Of a stretch of DNA of 14,573 nucleotides, positions 1 through 9,578 are shown one piece after another. The notes under the pieces were generated by a model. It worked only from the letters and a program-made list of their open reading frames with translations. It was not told the origin of the DNA and did no database searches. This DNA comes from Deltaproteobacteria bacterium (lineage in GTDB: Bacteria > Myxococcota_A > Bradymonadia > UBA7976 > VGTA01). Made by a program: the position numbers and the translations under genes. The stretch is from NCBI GenBank assembly GCA_016874875.1, contig VGTA01000018.1, positions 1 through 14,573 on the forward strand. Direction: 5' to 3'. Position 1 is the stretch's first letter. The number at the start of each line of letters is the position of its first letter.

Positions 1-50
1 TGGCGCTTGAGACTCTAGCGCTTGAGCTTTTATGATCGAGGGGCTTGATT

Positions 51-78
51 GAAAAATCATCTGATTTTACAGGATGAT
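51..78 (-). terminator. Candidate weak intrinsic terminator of the minus-strand operon
   Basis: Read on the minus strand, ATCATC-C-TG (78-70) can pair with CAGATGAT (63-56), leaving one bulged base and a six-base loop (TAAAAT). Four further T residues follow (55-52). The stem is AT-rich and so weak, and it lies about 200 nt beyond the operon's last stop codon. It is nevertheless the only hairpin-plus-U-tract I see downstream of the operon. Rho-dependent termination in the C-rich stretch is an equally good alternative. Confidence 0.3.
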
Positions 79-96
79 CATAAGAGCCTGGCACCT

Positions 97-126
97 ATAG
101 GGACCCCCATAGGGACCCCCATAGGG
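97..126. repeat. 12-bp tandem repeat, two copies plus a partial copy
   Basis: The unit ATAGGGACCCCC occurs at 97-108 and 109-120, followed by ATAGGG. It is non-coding and lies in the operon's downstream flank. It contains the palindromic-looking CCTATAGG at 94-101. No function is evident. Confidence 0.75.
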
Positions 127-154
127 CGGCACCTAGCGCCCATAAGGGGGCACC

Positions 155-206
155 TGCAAGACCCCTGCAAGACCCCTGCAAGACCCCCGCAAGACCCCTG
201 CAAGAC
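155..206. repeat. 11-bp tandem repeat, four copies plus a partial copy
   Basis: The unit TGCAAGACCCC occurs at 155-165, 166-176, 177-187 and 188-198 (the last with T to C at the first base), followed by a partial copy to 206. A period of 11 is not a multiple of three, consistent with non-coding DNA. It looks like a minisatellite from replication slippage. Confidence 0.8.
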
Positions 207-274
207 GCCAACTCAAGCGCCCTGCCGCCCTGCCACCCCACCGCCTCCTCAGCGCCCACCGCCCCCTCAAGGCG

Positions 275-1792
275 TCACTGACCCGCCGGCGCGCCCTCCG
301 CCGCCGGCGCCGCGGGCGCCGCCGGCGCCCCCTGCGCCCCCTCCACCGCCGGCGCCGGCGCCGCCGGCGCCCCCTCCGCCGCCGGTGCCACCTGCGCCCC
401 CTCCGCCGCCGGCGCGGGCTGAGGATTCGCCTTCTGCTCCGCCTCCAGCTGAATCAGGGCCTTCAGCTCCGCCAGCATCGTGCGGACCTTATCGTCGCCC
501 TTGGGGTTAAAGCGCTTGATGTACTCCTCATAGTAGGTCACCGCCGTGCCCTTGTGGTTGGGCTCAGACGACATCTTCTCCTCATAGAGCTTCGCGAGGC
601 GCAGGTAGACCTCGGGGTTGTCCTCCTTGAGCTTGAGCGTCGCCTTGTACATCGCCACGGCGTCGGGGTACTGCGCCGTGCCGTAGAGGGTGTTGGCGGC
701 GCCCACCATCGCCTCATAGTGCTCGGGGAAGCGGCCGAGGACCACCTTGAACTGCTCGAGGGCGCGCGGGTAGTCGAGGTAGTCGAGATAGACCGACGCG
801 AGGTTGAGGCGCGCCTCGTCCATCGTGGGGTCGAGCTCGATGGCCTTCTCAAAGTTGACCACGGCGAGGGGGAGGCGCTTGGTGCGGTAGTAGGTGAGCC
901 CGAGGTTGGAGTGCGCGCGGGCGCTCTTGACGTCGTACTTGAGCGCCTTGTTGAACATCAGCTCCGCGAGGTCAAACTTGTCCTCCTTGAGGTACAGCAG
1001 GCCGAGGTTGACGATGGCGGGCACGTTCTTGGGCTGCACCGAGAGGACCTCCTTGACGTACTTGAGGCAGGTCTCAAAGTCGCGCTTGGCGAGGTAGGCG
1101 GCGGCGAGGTTGTTGCGGGCGTCGAGGCTGGCGGGCTCGGCGGCGAGCACCTCCTCAAACTCCTTGATCGCCGCCCCCGGGTCGCCGCTCAGCAGCAGCG
1201 AGCGCCCGTAGGCGAGCTTGGCGCGCAGGTCCTTGACGCCGCGGTCGAGCAGCTCCTTGTAGGTGACGGCGGCGTCCTTGTAGCGCCCAAGGCGCTCCTC
1301 GGTGTAGGCGAGGTTGAGGCGCGCCACGATGTAGTCGGGGTCCGCGAGGTCCTGCCCCACGGCGGCGCGCTGCGTCTCGAGGGCGGGGCGCAGGGAGTCG
1401 TCGGGCTTGAGGGTGGCGTCGTAGACCTTGAGGGCGGACTCGTACTGCCCGATCGCGCGCTCGTGCGCCTCCAGCTCCTCGCGGTACGCCTTGTCCTGCG
1501 CGAGGCGCGCCTGGCGCTCCTTGTCGTAGACGCTGAGGGCGTCGTTGAAGGCCGCGACCGCCATGGTGTAGTCGGCGGGCTTGGCCTCGAGGGCGGCCAC
1601 GCCGTCCTGGAAGCGGCTATAGGCGGCGGTGGGGATCCCCTTGGTGAGCGCCGGCTGGGCGGGCGCGGGGGGGAGCGCCGGGGGGCGGGGGGCGGAGCCG
1701 CAGGCCCACTGCGTGAGCGAGAGGGCGAGGGCGAGGGCGAGGGCGAGGCGCGGGGCGCGCGCCGTGGTGCGGGGGGGGTGGGGGCTCATCAC
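275..1792 (-). CDS. TPR-repeat lipoprotein, GltE/NfsE-like
   Basis: A 505-aa predicted periplasm-facing lipoprotein. The GTG at 1792-1790 overlaps the upstream stop as GTGA, and AGGAG (1805-1801) lies 8 nt upstream; an ATG one codon later is an equally possible start. Residues 1-31 form an Arg-containing n-region, an Ala-Leu repeat core and a Cys at 31. The bases before the Cys (QWA) are a poor lipobox, so lipidation is likely but not certain. From about residue 55 to 430 the protein is helical, and TPR units are clear from about 150 (YIVARLNLAYTEERLGRYKDA, then several N.G..Y...........KA..LDP-type repeats). Residues about 443-505 are a Pro/Ala/Glu tail of repeated PAAEGA motifs. It is the last gene of the operon, translationally coupled to the 1188-aa TPR gene. 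That order and size resemble Myxococcus gltD-gltE and nfsD-nfsE as I remember them. TPR lipoprotein is solid; the Glt/Nfs identity is inference. Confidence 0.85.
   Translation of the reverse strand: MMSPHPPRTTARAPRLALALALALSLTQWACGSAPRPPALPPAPAQPALTKGIPTAAYSRFQDGVAALEAKPADYTMAVAAFNDALSVYDKERQARLAQDKAYREELEAHERAIGQYESALKVYDATLKPDDSLRPALETQRAAVGQDLADPDYIVARLNLAYTEERLGRYKDAAVTYKELLDRGVKDLRAKLAYGRSLLLSGDPGAAIKEFEEVLAAEPASLDARNNLAAAYLAKRDFETCLKYVKEVLSVQPKNVPAIVNLGLLYLKEDKFDLAELMFNKALKYDVKSARAHSNLGLTYYRTKRLPLAVVNFEKAIELDPTMDEARLNLASVYLDYLDYPRALEQFKVVLGRFPEHYEAMVGAANTLYGTAQYPDAVAMYKATLKLKEDNPEVYLRLAKLYEEKMSSEPNHKGTAVTYYEEYIKRFNPKGDDKVRTMLAELKALIQLEAEQKANPQPAPAAEGAQVAPAAEGAPAAPAPAVEGAQGAPAAPAAPAAEGAPAGQ
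1657..1692 (+). other. G-quadruplex-type motif in the leader of the TPR lipoprotein gene
   Basis: The plus strand, which is the template strand of the minus-strand operon, has G-runs of 3, 3, 7, 6 and 6 separated by 1, 3, 6 and 1 bases. This fits the usual pattern of four or more G3+ runs with short loops. It lies just after the codon for the lipidated Cys. Some such motifs are expected by chance at this GC content. Confidence 0.45.
1721..1744 (-). repeat. 6-bp tandem repeat encoding the signal-peptide core
   Basis: GAGGGC occurs four times in perfect tandem (plus strand), with a partial copy continuing to 1748. On the coding strand it encodes the alternating Ala-Leu core of the signal peptide of the TPR lipoprotein. 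Copy-number change keeps frame but alters the length of the hydrophobic core by two residues per unit. Confidence 0.85.
1771..1778 (-). repeat. C8 homopolymer in the 5' coding region of the TPR lipoprotein
   Basis: Eight G on the plus strand read as eight C on the coding strand, within codons 5-8 (HPP.R) of the lipoprotein gene, ahead of its hydrophobic core. Gain or loss of one base would shift frame before the signal peptide. Confidence 0.8.
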
Positions 1793-4700
1793 TTTGACTT
1801 CTCCTGGGCGCCCTGGGTCTGCTCAGCCTTGGGCGCGTCCGCCTTGGGCGCGTCCCCCTTCGCCTCCTCGGCGCCCGCCGCCTCAGCGGCGCGAATCATG
1901 AGGTCCATCTTGCCCGCGGGGTCGGCGATGTAGGTGGTCGAGAAGGTGGCGGGCACCTCCCAGTCGGAGTTGACCACGGCGTCGTTGAGCACAGGGAACA
2001 TCTCGGGACTCAGGGTGGCGAGGAGCTTGGCGGACTGCTCCGACCACTCGTTGTAGATGCGATTCTCGTGGGCGAGGTCGAGCGCCTTGCGCGCGCTCTC
2101 CACGGCCTTCTCCTCGAGGGGCAGCACGCGCTCCTCGATGAACGCCAGGTACACGTCGAGGAGGTCGGGCATGTCCTCGAGCTCCTTGGGGGGCTTGAGG
2201 CCCGTCAGCGTCTTGGCGAACGTGTTGTAGATCTCGGCGATGCGGAAGAAGGCGCCGGCGCTCACCTGATAGGCCTTGAGGTTGAGCACCTCGAGGTAGA
2301 TCTTCTCGCACTTCTGCTGCAGCTCCGCCTTCTCCTGAAGCGTCTTGACGAGGCGCGCCTGCGGGAAGGGGACGATCTCGTAGGCCACGAAGTCCTCGCG
2401 CACGTACTCCGCCTCTAGGAAGCGGGCGCGGGCGGCGGCGAACTTGGCCGCCTTGTCGTCGCGGTCCTTCTCGGAGAGCTTGGCGTAGGCGCGGCCGGCG
2501 AGCGTCAGCTCCTCGGAGGCCTTCTTGCGCGCCGTGGGCCCGCCCTCGCGCTGGTAGCTCTCGGCGAGGGCGAGGCGCGCCCCCACGACCGTGGCGGGCT
2601 TGGAGGACTCGTAGCGCTTGATGTAGTCGGCGTAGACCTTGCGCGCGCTGCCCCACTGCTTGAGCTGCTCATAGGAGAACGCCATCTTGAGGGTGAGCTC
2701 AGCGGCGCCGTCGTCGGCGGGGAACTTCTTGATGTAGGACTCAAAGATCTTGATGGCGGGCGCGTACTGCTGCAGCGCCACGCGGATCGCGCCGGCGTTG
2801 TACAGCGAGTCCTTCATCTTGTCCTTGTCCTCGAGGTCGGGGAAGGCCGCCATCTTCTCAAAGTACTCCGCCGCGAGCTCAAACTTGGTCTGGCTCTCGT
2901 AGAGGGCGCCGAGGACGAAGTGCGCCTCGGTGGCCTGCGGCGTCTTCTTGTACTCGCGGATCAGGCGCTCGTAGAGCGCCACGGCCTGCTCCGTGCGCTC
3001 GGCGCGCTCGGTGAGCGCGGCGGCGTTGAAGAGGGCGATGCTCGCCTTGGGGTGCGCGGGGAACTCCTTGACGAAGCGCATGACCTGGTCAACGCTCTGG
3101 TCCTGGAGCTGCTGGCCCTCCGCCGTCTTGCCCTCGAGCTTGAGCTTGGCGCCCTTCTCGCTCAGCTCGGAGGCGTAGTTGTTGATCGAGACGGCGATGA
3201 TGTCCTCGAGCTGCTTCTTGCTCAGGACCTCAAAGTTCTTCTTCTCGAGCATGTAGCGGCCCCAGCGCTCCATCTGGTCCCAGCGGCGGAGGCGGTAGTT
3301 GGCGTCAAAGAGGGTGGCGGCGGCGTAGCTGGCGAACTTGTGCTTGGCGTGGTAGGTCATGATGACCTCCAGGCGGCTGATGCCCTCTGAGTAGTGACCG
3401 GCGCGGATAAAGAGCTCGGCGGCGCGGAAGGAGATGGCGGGCACCTCCTCGTCCTCGGGGTAGGCGTCGGTGTAGCTCTTGCAGGCGGCGAGGAAATCCA
3501 CCTCGGTGGGCTCGAGCTGCTTCTCGGGGACGGGCTTGAACTCCTCGTCCTGCTCGGCCTTGGTGTAGGAGACGTCCGCCTCCTTGGCCTTGGTCTTGGT
3601 GGTGACCTCCTTGAAGTGGTTGGGCGGGTCGATGAGCTTGGCGACCGCCATCTTCTCCTCGGCGCAGAGAATCACCTTGTAGCCCGCCTCCTTGGAGTGC
3701 TTGCCGGCGCGGTCGCGGCTCACCACGCCCTGGTAGTGGCGGATGGCGTCGTCCCACTTGGCCTGCTGGTACGACAGAATCTCGGCGAGGAAGAACTCCT
3801 TCTCGTAGACCGACGGGTCGCTCGGGAAGGAGGTGAGGTACATGTCGTAGTATTTGGCGGCGTTGTCGTAGAGCGCCACGGCGGCGGCCTCGCCCTTCTC
3901 CTTCTCCACCTCCTGCGCCTTCTTGTGGAACGTCTCGATCATCCAATCGAGCTCGCTCTGGCGGAACTGCTCGGCGCGCTTGATGGCGCTCTTGCGCGAC
4001 TCGTCCTCGCCGCCGTTGTTGGTGATGAACCACGACGACTTCTGGTCAAAGTAGCTAAAGAAGCGGTTGATCTGCCTCTCGGTCTCGTCGAGGTTCTCTT
4101 GCTTCTTGTAGGCGGCGACCATGTACTCGGCGTACTCGGGGATCTTCACGCCCGCCTTGTCGGCGTCGATGAGGTACTCGTAGATGGCGAGCTCCTCCAC
4201 GAGCTTGTCGTTCTTGTCGTAGATGCGCGCCATGCGCTCGAGTTGCTCCACGGCGAGGTCGGGCTTGTTGGCCTCCTTCTCGATACCGCGGAAGTAGTCG
4301 CGGGCGCGCTGCCAGCCGTCGTTGACCTCGGTGAACGACAGGGCGAGGGCGCCGTAGGCCTGGTCCTGGAAGGCGATCTTGCCGCCCTTGAGGCCGAGGT
4401 CGATCACCTGCTGGAAGGTCTTGATGGAGTCCTCGTACTCCTGCAGGTTGTAGTAGGCGTAGCCGAGCTTGTAGAGGCCAAAGGAGAACTCCGGCGCCTT
4501 GGTGTCCTCCACCACCTTGAGGTAGTTGTCCTTGGCCGCCACCATGCTGTTGCGCTCAAAGAACACCTCCGCGAGGGCGAGGTAGGCGCGGGTGCGGTAG
4601 GCGCTCTGCGGGTACTCCTTGACGAGGCGGTTCATGTAGCTGGCCATCTCTTTGGTGTTGCCAGCCATCTTGAGGCCCTGCCCGAGATAGAACATGACCT

Positions 4701-5351
4701 GGTCGATCTTGGGGTAGTTGGAGAACTGCGCGAGGAGGTCCTTGTAGATGTCGAGGGCCTTGGAGTAGTCCGCCTCGGGCTCATCGGGGCGCTTGGTGAG
4801 CGAGCCGTTGAGGTACTCCTCATAGCGCTTGTCGTAGTCCTTGCGCTTGATGAAGTAGCGGTACTTGGCCTCGTCCCACTCCAGCTCCGCGATCTGAAAG
4901 AGCAGGTCCGCCTTGCCGCGGTACTGGGGGTTCTTCTCCAGAATCTTGCGCATGTTGTCGATGCGCTTGAGGCGGTTCTTGGAGAGCGCCTCCTCCTTGT
5001 CGGCCACAAAGGAGTCGATGGCCTCCTTGTCGGCGTCATAGCGGAGCGGCTCGGGCTTGGCGTCCCCGGGCTTGGCGTCCCCGGGCTTGGCGTCCCCGGC
5101 GGCGGGCTGCGCCGCGGCGACGCCCAGGAGCGCGAAAGGCGCCGAGAGCGCCGAGAGCGCCGAGAGCGCCGAGAGCGCCAAGATGACCGGCGTCGGGGCA
5201 GGGGCCCGGGCCGGCGTCGGCGCCTGCGCGCAGCGCCGGCCGAGCGGGCTGAGCGGGCGAGGAGCGCTCAGATGGATAAGAGAGCTAGAGCTAGAGCTAG
5301 AGCTAGCGCGAGAACGAGAGAGAGAACGAGAGAGAGAGAGAGAGAGAGAGA

Positions 5352-5355
<4 letters not shown>
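1789..5355 (-). CDS. Very large periplasmic TPR protein, GltD/NfsD-like
   Basis: A 1188-aa protein read from GTG at 5355-5353. I prefer this start because AAGGAGG (5366-5360) lies 4 nt upstream and the start overlaps the previous stop as GTGA. The frame is open to an ATG at 5370, but that start would sit inside the ribosome-binding site. Residues 1-56 are an odd Ser/Leu/Arg- then Pro/Ala-rich extension encoded by microsatellites. Residues 57-82 look like a signal-peptide core ending in GVAAA before Gln83. A (GDAKP)3 linker follows. From about residue 100 to 1110 nearly everything is helical TPR-type sequence (many Y..A...Y..L....P motifs). The C-terminus is Ala/Lys/Asp/Glu-rich. It probably acts as a periplasmic scaffold. 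Its size and place between a TPR protein and a TPR lipoprotein recall GltD (AgmU)/NfsD of Myxococcus, roughly 1200 aa from memory. TPR identity is firm, the Glt/Nfs name tentative. Confidence 0.85.
1801..1805 (-). promoter_or_regulatory. Ribosome-binding site for the TPR lipoprotein
   Basis: AGGAG on the minus strand, 8 nt before the GTG at 1792 and inside the 3' end of the upstream TPR gene. It supports the GTGA-overlap start and translational coupling. Confidence 0.6.
5052..5096 (-). repeat. 15-bp tandem repeat encoding (GDAKP)3
   Basis: Three identical 15-bp units (plus strand CGGGCTTGGCGTCCC) lie at 5052-5066, 5067-5081 and 5082-5096. They encode a GDAKP linker repeat just after the predicted signal-peptide cleavage site of the large TPR protein. 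The period keeps reading frame. Confidence 0.9.
5142..5177 (-). repeat. 9-bp tandem repeat encoding the (ALS)n signal-peptide core
   Basis: Four perfect copies of CCGAGAGCG (plus strand) encode Ala-Leu-Ser repeats forming most of the hydrophobic core of the large TPR protein's signal peptide (about residues 60-72 from the GTG start). Confidence 0.9.
5281..5304 (-). repeat. 6-bp tandem repeat (AGAGCT)4 in the N-terminal extension
   Basis: Four perfect copies of AGAGCT on the plus strand encode the Ser run in the N-terminal extension of the large TPR protein. A partial fifth copy follows. Confidence 0.85.
5328..5351 (-). repeat. (GA)12 dinucleotide microsatellite abutting the start of the large TPR gene
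   Basis: There are twelve perfect GA units on the plus strand (TC on the coding strand), starting immediately after the GTGA start/stop overlap at 5355-5352. A second, shorter (GA)5 lies at 5316-5325. The tract is translated as alternating Ser-Leu if the GTG start is right. Its dinucleotide period means any single-unit change shifts frame. Confidence 0.9.
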
Positions 5356-7292
<1,937 letters not shown>

Positions 7293-7317
7293 GTGCTTGG
7301 TTCTCCGCGCGTCGAGG

Positions 7318-8046
7318 TTAGAACGAGAAGCCCACGCCGAGACTCAGCTCAGCGGGCTTCGAGACGCCGCCGATGCGCGCGACCTTCTGAAAGAAGTAGT
7401 GGCGGTACTCCGTGCGCACGTTCAGCATGTCGGAGATGTGCCACCGGAAGCCGACCACGGTGTTGGCCATCGGCTTGATGACGTCCGTGGGCTCCGGGTT
7501 GGAGTCGTTGTCGCGCTCGCTCTTGTGCATCGCGCCCACGCCGAGCCCGATAAAGGTGTCGAAGTGCGTGAGCTTGGCGCCGAGCAGGCTGATCTTGCCG
7601 TAGATGGGCGACCAGAGGATATTGACGTTGTAGAACATGCTCAGGCGCTCGCGAATCTCGGCGCTCTTGATCTCGATCTCGTCCACGAGGAAGTCGGTGA
7701 GGCCCGTGTTCTGCTCAAACGTCTTGGCGAACGACGCCTCCACCATAAACGACTCGGTGAAGTGGAAGCCCACGCGGGCGCCGGTGGTGTAGTAGATCAA
7801 GAAGTCGTCGTTGGGGATCATGCCCCCGTAGACAGCCGCCTCCACGCGCCCGTCCTTGACGAACTCACGGCGCTGCACGACCTTCACCTCGCGATTCTTG
7901 CCCCACACGAGCGCGAGGTCCTCCTCGAGCTGACCTTGGGGGCTGAGCGCCGCGCCCGTACTGGACTCCTGCGCCCAGGCGGTGGAGAGGGCGGCGCAGG
8001 AGAGGAGCAGGGCGAGCGCTGCGGGGAGTGAGTGCTTACACAACAT
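7318..8046 (-). CDS. Outer-membrane beta-barrel protein (myxobacterial OMP type, GltB/NfsB-like position)
   Basis: A 242-aa protein from ATG 8046-8044; GAAGGG (8061-8056) lies 9 nt upstream. An ATG at 8055 sits directly on that site, and the frame extends to 8154 without a signal. Residues 1-25 are a classic Sec signal peptide (Lys4, Leu-rich core, STAWA before Gln26). The mature part opens with a Glu/Asp-rich helix and VWGKNREVKVVQRREF, then alternating strands (VEAAVYGGMIPNDDFLIYYTTGARVGFHFTESFMVEASFA) and ends LSLGVGFSF, a terminal Phe typical of BAM-inserted barrels. This matches the small outer-membrane beta-barrel family annotated in myxobacteria (TIGR04565/OMP_myx_plus, from memory). 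The following TPR genes make GltA/B- or NfsA/B-like function plausible. Exact subfamily is uncertain. Confidence 0.8.
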   Translation of the reverse strand: MLCKHSLPAALALLLSCAALSTAWAQESSTGAALSPQGQLEEDLALVWGKNREVKVVQRREFVKDGRVEAAVYGGMIPNDDFLIYYTTGARVGFHFTESFMVEASFAKTFEQNTGLTDFLVDEIEIKSAEIRERLSMFYNVNILWSPIYGKISLLGAKLTHFDTFIGLGVGAMHKSERDNDSNPEPTDVIKPMANTVVGFRWHISDMLNVRTEYRHYFFQKVARIGGVSKPAELSLGVGFSF

Positions 8047-8105
8047 AGGGGTCATCCCTTCAGGTTCTAGTGTGCTGATCGTGCGGGAGAGAGAGCGGGC
8101 GAGGC

Positions 8106-8126
8106 GGGTGGGGCGGGCGGGGCGGG
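8106..8126 (+). other. Strong G-quadruplex motif between the first two genes of the operon
   Basis: The plus strand carries G-runs of 3, 4, 3, 4 and 3 separated by single bases (T, C, C, C), the most stable G4 loop class. It lies in the 89-nt gap between the VWA lipoprotein stop and the barrel gene start, on the template strand for the operon. It could slow RNA polymerase or replication there. Alternatively it is only a GC-rich spacer. Confidence 0.5.
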
Positions 8127-8135
8127 CGGCGCCCC

Positions 8136-9464
8136 TCAAGGCTTGTACACCCACAGGCGTTGGTCGTTGGCGGTGGCGCCGTCGAGGGAGCGCGAGGCGC
8201 TAAAGACGCGGGTGTCCTTGCCGAGCGTCACGGAGATGTCCGTGGAGATCAGGTAGCCCGCCCCGGCGGGGAAGCGGGCGTTGTCCTCGAGGGTGGTCTT
8301 GACGTTGAGCACCCAGCGGCCGATGAGGCGGTTGACCAAGATCGGCTCTAGGCGGCTGCTCTCGGTGAACTCCGAGGCCGTCTGCACAAATAGGTAGTCG
8401 CCGCCGGTGGCGCAGGCGAGCTCGGCGAGGTCGGCGCTGCGGCCGCGGCGCTCCGCCGCCTCGGTGACGGGGGGCTGCAGGTGCACCACGTGGACGGGCA
8501 CGCCGAGGGTCTTGTAGGGCTCGGAGAGCGCCTGGGGCGTCTTGATCTCGCTCGAGCTGTCGCCTGTCTCCACGCCATCCGTGAACAGCACCACGGTGGG
8601 GCGCAGGCGCGCCACGCTCTTCGCCGTCAGGTCGTAGGCGGTCTCGAGCGCCTTGGTGAGCGGCGTGCCCACCTTGAGATCGTTCTTGATGGTGAGGCTC
8701 TGCAGGTAGTCGTTCACCACGTCGCGGTAGACGCGCCCGTCTACGGCGTCGCCGCGGTTGACGCGCCCGTCTACGGCGTCGCCGAGGCGGCGCGGGAGGT
8801 TGGAGCTGGCCACGGGCAGCGTCTGGTTGCTCTGCTCGGAGTCGTCGGCGAAGCTCTCCTTAAAGCCCATGACCGTCACGCGGTAGTTGTCGGGCAGTCC
8901 TAGAATCACCTGCTTAAAGAAGGCGATGCGCTGGTCTTGGCGGTCGGTGGCCTTGGCGGTGTCCACCTCGCTCTCGCTCGCTCGCCCGATCAGGCTCGCC
9001 GACTGGTCCATGAGGAGCACTATATAGGGGTCGAGGTCCTGCGCCGCCTCGCCGCCCGCGTACTCAAAGTCCACGCGGTTGAACTCCACGGTCAGCGGGC
9101 TGGTCTCGTTGGGCGCGCTGTCCTTCGCCGCGAACGCTGAGGTGGTGACGCCGGGGGCGTCGGTGGTGGCGATCTGGGGGAGATTGAAGCGGATGGCGCT
9201 GCCCTGCAGGAGCGTCTCGACGTCGCTGAAGGTGCGCCGGACGCGCGTCTTGGGGAGCAGACTCGCGCTGGCGTCCTTGTCGCCGCCTTGGTTGAGGAGC
9301 ACCACCGAGAGGTCGAGCTGGTCGCTGGCCTCCGCGCGGCAGACCCCAGAGACGTAGACGGTGGTGAGCGAGGGCTGCGTGGGGTCGAGCGCGACGGTCG
9401 AATCGCACGCGATGCCCGTGAGCGGCGCGGCGCCCAGGACAAGGTTCATGGCCGTTCTCTTCAT
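8136..9464 (-). CDS. VWA-domain lipoprotein heading the operon
   Basis: A 442-aa protein from ATG 9464-9462; AAGGA (9478-9474) is 9 nt upstream. An ATG at 9473 abuts that site with no spacer, so I reject it. Residues 1-19 are a short signal with TGIA before Cys20, a weak lipobox, followed by Asp21. After a beta-rich region (about 35-140), a von Willebrand factor A domain starts at about 145. Its metal-ion-dependent adhesion site looks complete: D153-Q-S155-A-S157, Thr267 in GTPLT and Asp296 in LFTDG. VWA domains with this motif bind ligands or partners through Mg/Mn. Residues 228-247 hold a tandem ten-residue duplication inside the domain. After the VWA core, about 90 residues are beta-rich and end VYKP. 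As first gene of the Glt/Nfs-like operon it may act as an envelope adhesin or assembly factor; I know of no equivalent in the Myxococcus clusters. Confidence 0.85.
   Translation of the reverse strand: MKRTAMNLVLGAAPLTGIACDSTVALDPTQPSLTTVYVSGVCRAEASDQLDLSVVLLNQGGDKDASASLLPKTRVRRTFSDVETLLQGSAIRFNLPQIATTDAPGVTTSAFAAKDSAPNETSPLTVEFNRVDFEYAGGEAAQDLDPYIVLLMDQSASLIGRASESEVDTAKATDRQDQRIAFFKQVILGLPDNYRVTVMGFKESFADDSEQSNQTLPVASSNLPRRLGDAVDGRVNRGDAVDGRVYRDVVNDYLQSLTIKNDLKVGTPLTKALETAYDLTAKSVARLRPTVVLFTDGVETGDSSSEIKTPQALSEPYKTLGVPVHVVHLQPPVTEAAERRGRSADLAELACATGGDYLFVQTASEFTESSRLEPILVNRLIGRWVLNVKTTLEDNARFPAGAGYLISTDISVTLGKDTRVFSASRSLDGATANDQRLWVYKP
8723..8784 (-). repeat. 30-bp tandem duplication inside the VWA domain
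   Basis: A 24-bp perfect repeat occurs at 8731-8754 and 8761-8784, within a 30-bp period that is near-identical from 8723. It encodes GDAVDGRVNR followed by GDAVDGRVYR (residues 228-237 and 238-247). Reading frame is kept. Confidence 0.9.
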
Positions 9465-9473
9465 TTTCCGCAT

Positions 9474-9478
9474 TCCTT
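9474..9478 (-). promoter_or_regulatory. Ribosome-binding site for the VWA lipoprotein
   Basis: AAGGA on the minus strand, 9 nt before the ATG at 9464 and directly abutting the ATG at 9473. It selects the downstream ATG. The barrel gene shows the same arrangement (GAAGGG, 8061-8056, also 9 nt from the chosen ATG). Confidence 0.55.
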
Positions 9479-9480
9479 CA

Positions 9481-9540
9481 GCGAGGGCTCTCGCGAGGGC
9501 TCTCGTGAGGGCTCTCGCGAGGGCTCTCGCGAGGGGCTCG
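9481..9540. repeat. 12-bp repeat array just upstream of the operon
   Basis: The unit GCGAGGGCTCTC occurs at 9481-9492, 9493-9504, 9505-9516 (GTGAGGG variant) and 9517-9528, with a degenerate copy to 9540. The junctions create the palindrome CTCGCGAG at 9490-9497, 9514-9521 and 9526-9533. The array ends a few bases before the ribosome-binding site, so it would lie in the 5' leader or promoter of the operon. Confidence 0.85.
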
Positions 9541-9578
9541 CGCGACGCCTCTCGCGGCGAACCTCGCGGCGAGCCTTG

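Larger units (their letters stand above)
1..274. other. Non-coding, repeat-rich tail downstream of the minus-strand operon
   Basis: No convincing gene lies here. The stretch begins with a 9-bp direct repeat, GCGCTTGAG, at 3-11 and 18-26. It then holds an AT-rich segment with a candidate terminator (51-78), two short tandem repeat arrays (97-126 and 155-206), and C/G-rich sequence up to the stop codon of the TPR lipoprotein gene at 275. An open frame from 49 to 510 on the plus strand reads as almost pure Pro/Ala and is a shadow of the low-complexity 3' end of that gene. Confidence 0.6.

Noticed and set aside
1..26. Sigma-54 promoter starting TGGCGC
   Set aside because: The GG/GC elements do not have the required spacing, and no plus-strand gene follows.
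49..510. Pro/Ala-rich 153-codon plus-strand open frame
   Set aside because: It is composed of the non-coding repeats and the reverse of the lipoprotein's Pro/Ala tail. It has no ribosome-binding site.
554..1933. 459-codon plus-strand open frame opposite the TPR lipoprotein
   Set aside because: It is a shadow of a gene whose TPR repeats are obvious, and the frame has no start signal.
8047..8154. Longer start of the beta-barrel gene at 8154
   Set aside because: The extension overlaps the stop of the VWA gene and is Arg/Pro-rich with no start signal. The Sec signal peptide begins at the ATG at 8046.
9481..9540. CRISPR-like interpretation of the 12-bp array
   Set aside because: The units are contiguous with no spacers and far too short, so this is a simple tandem repeat.
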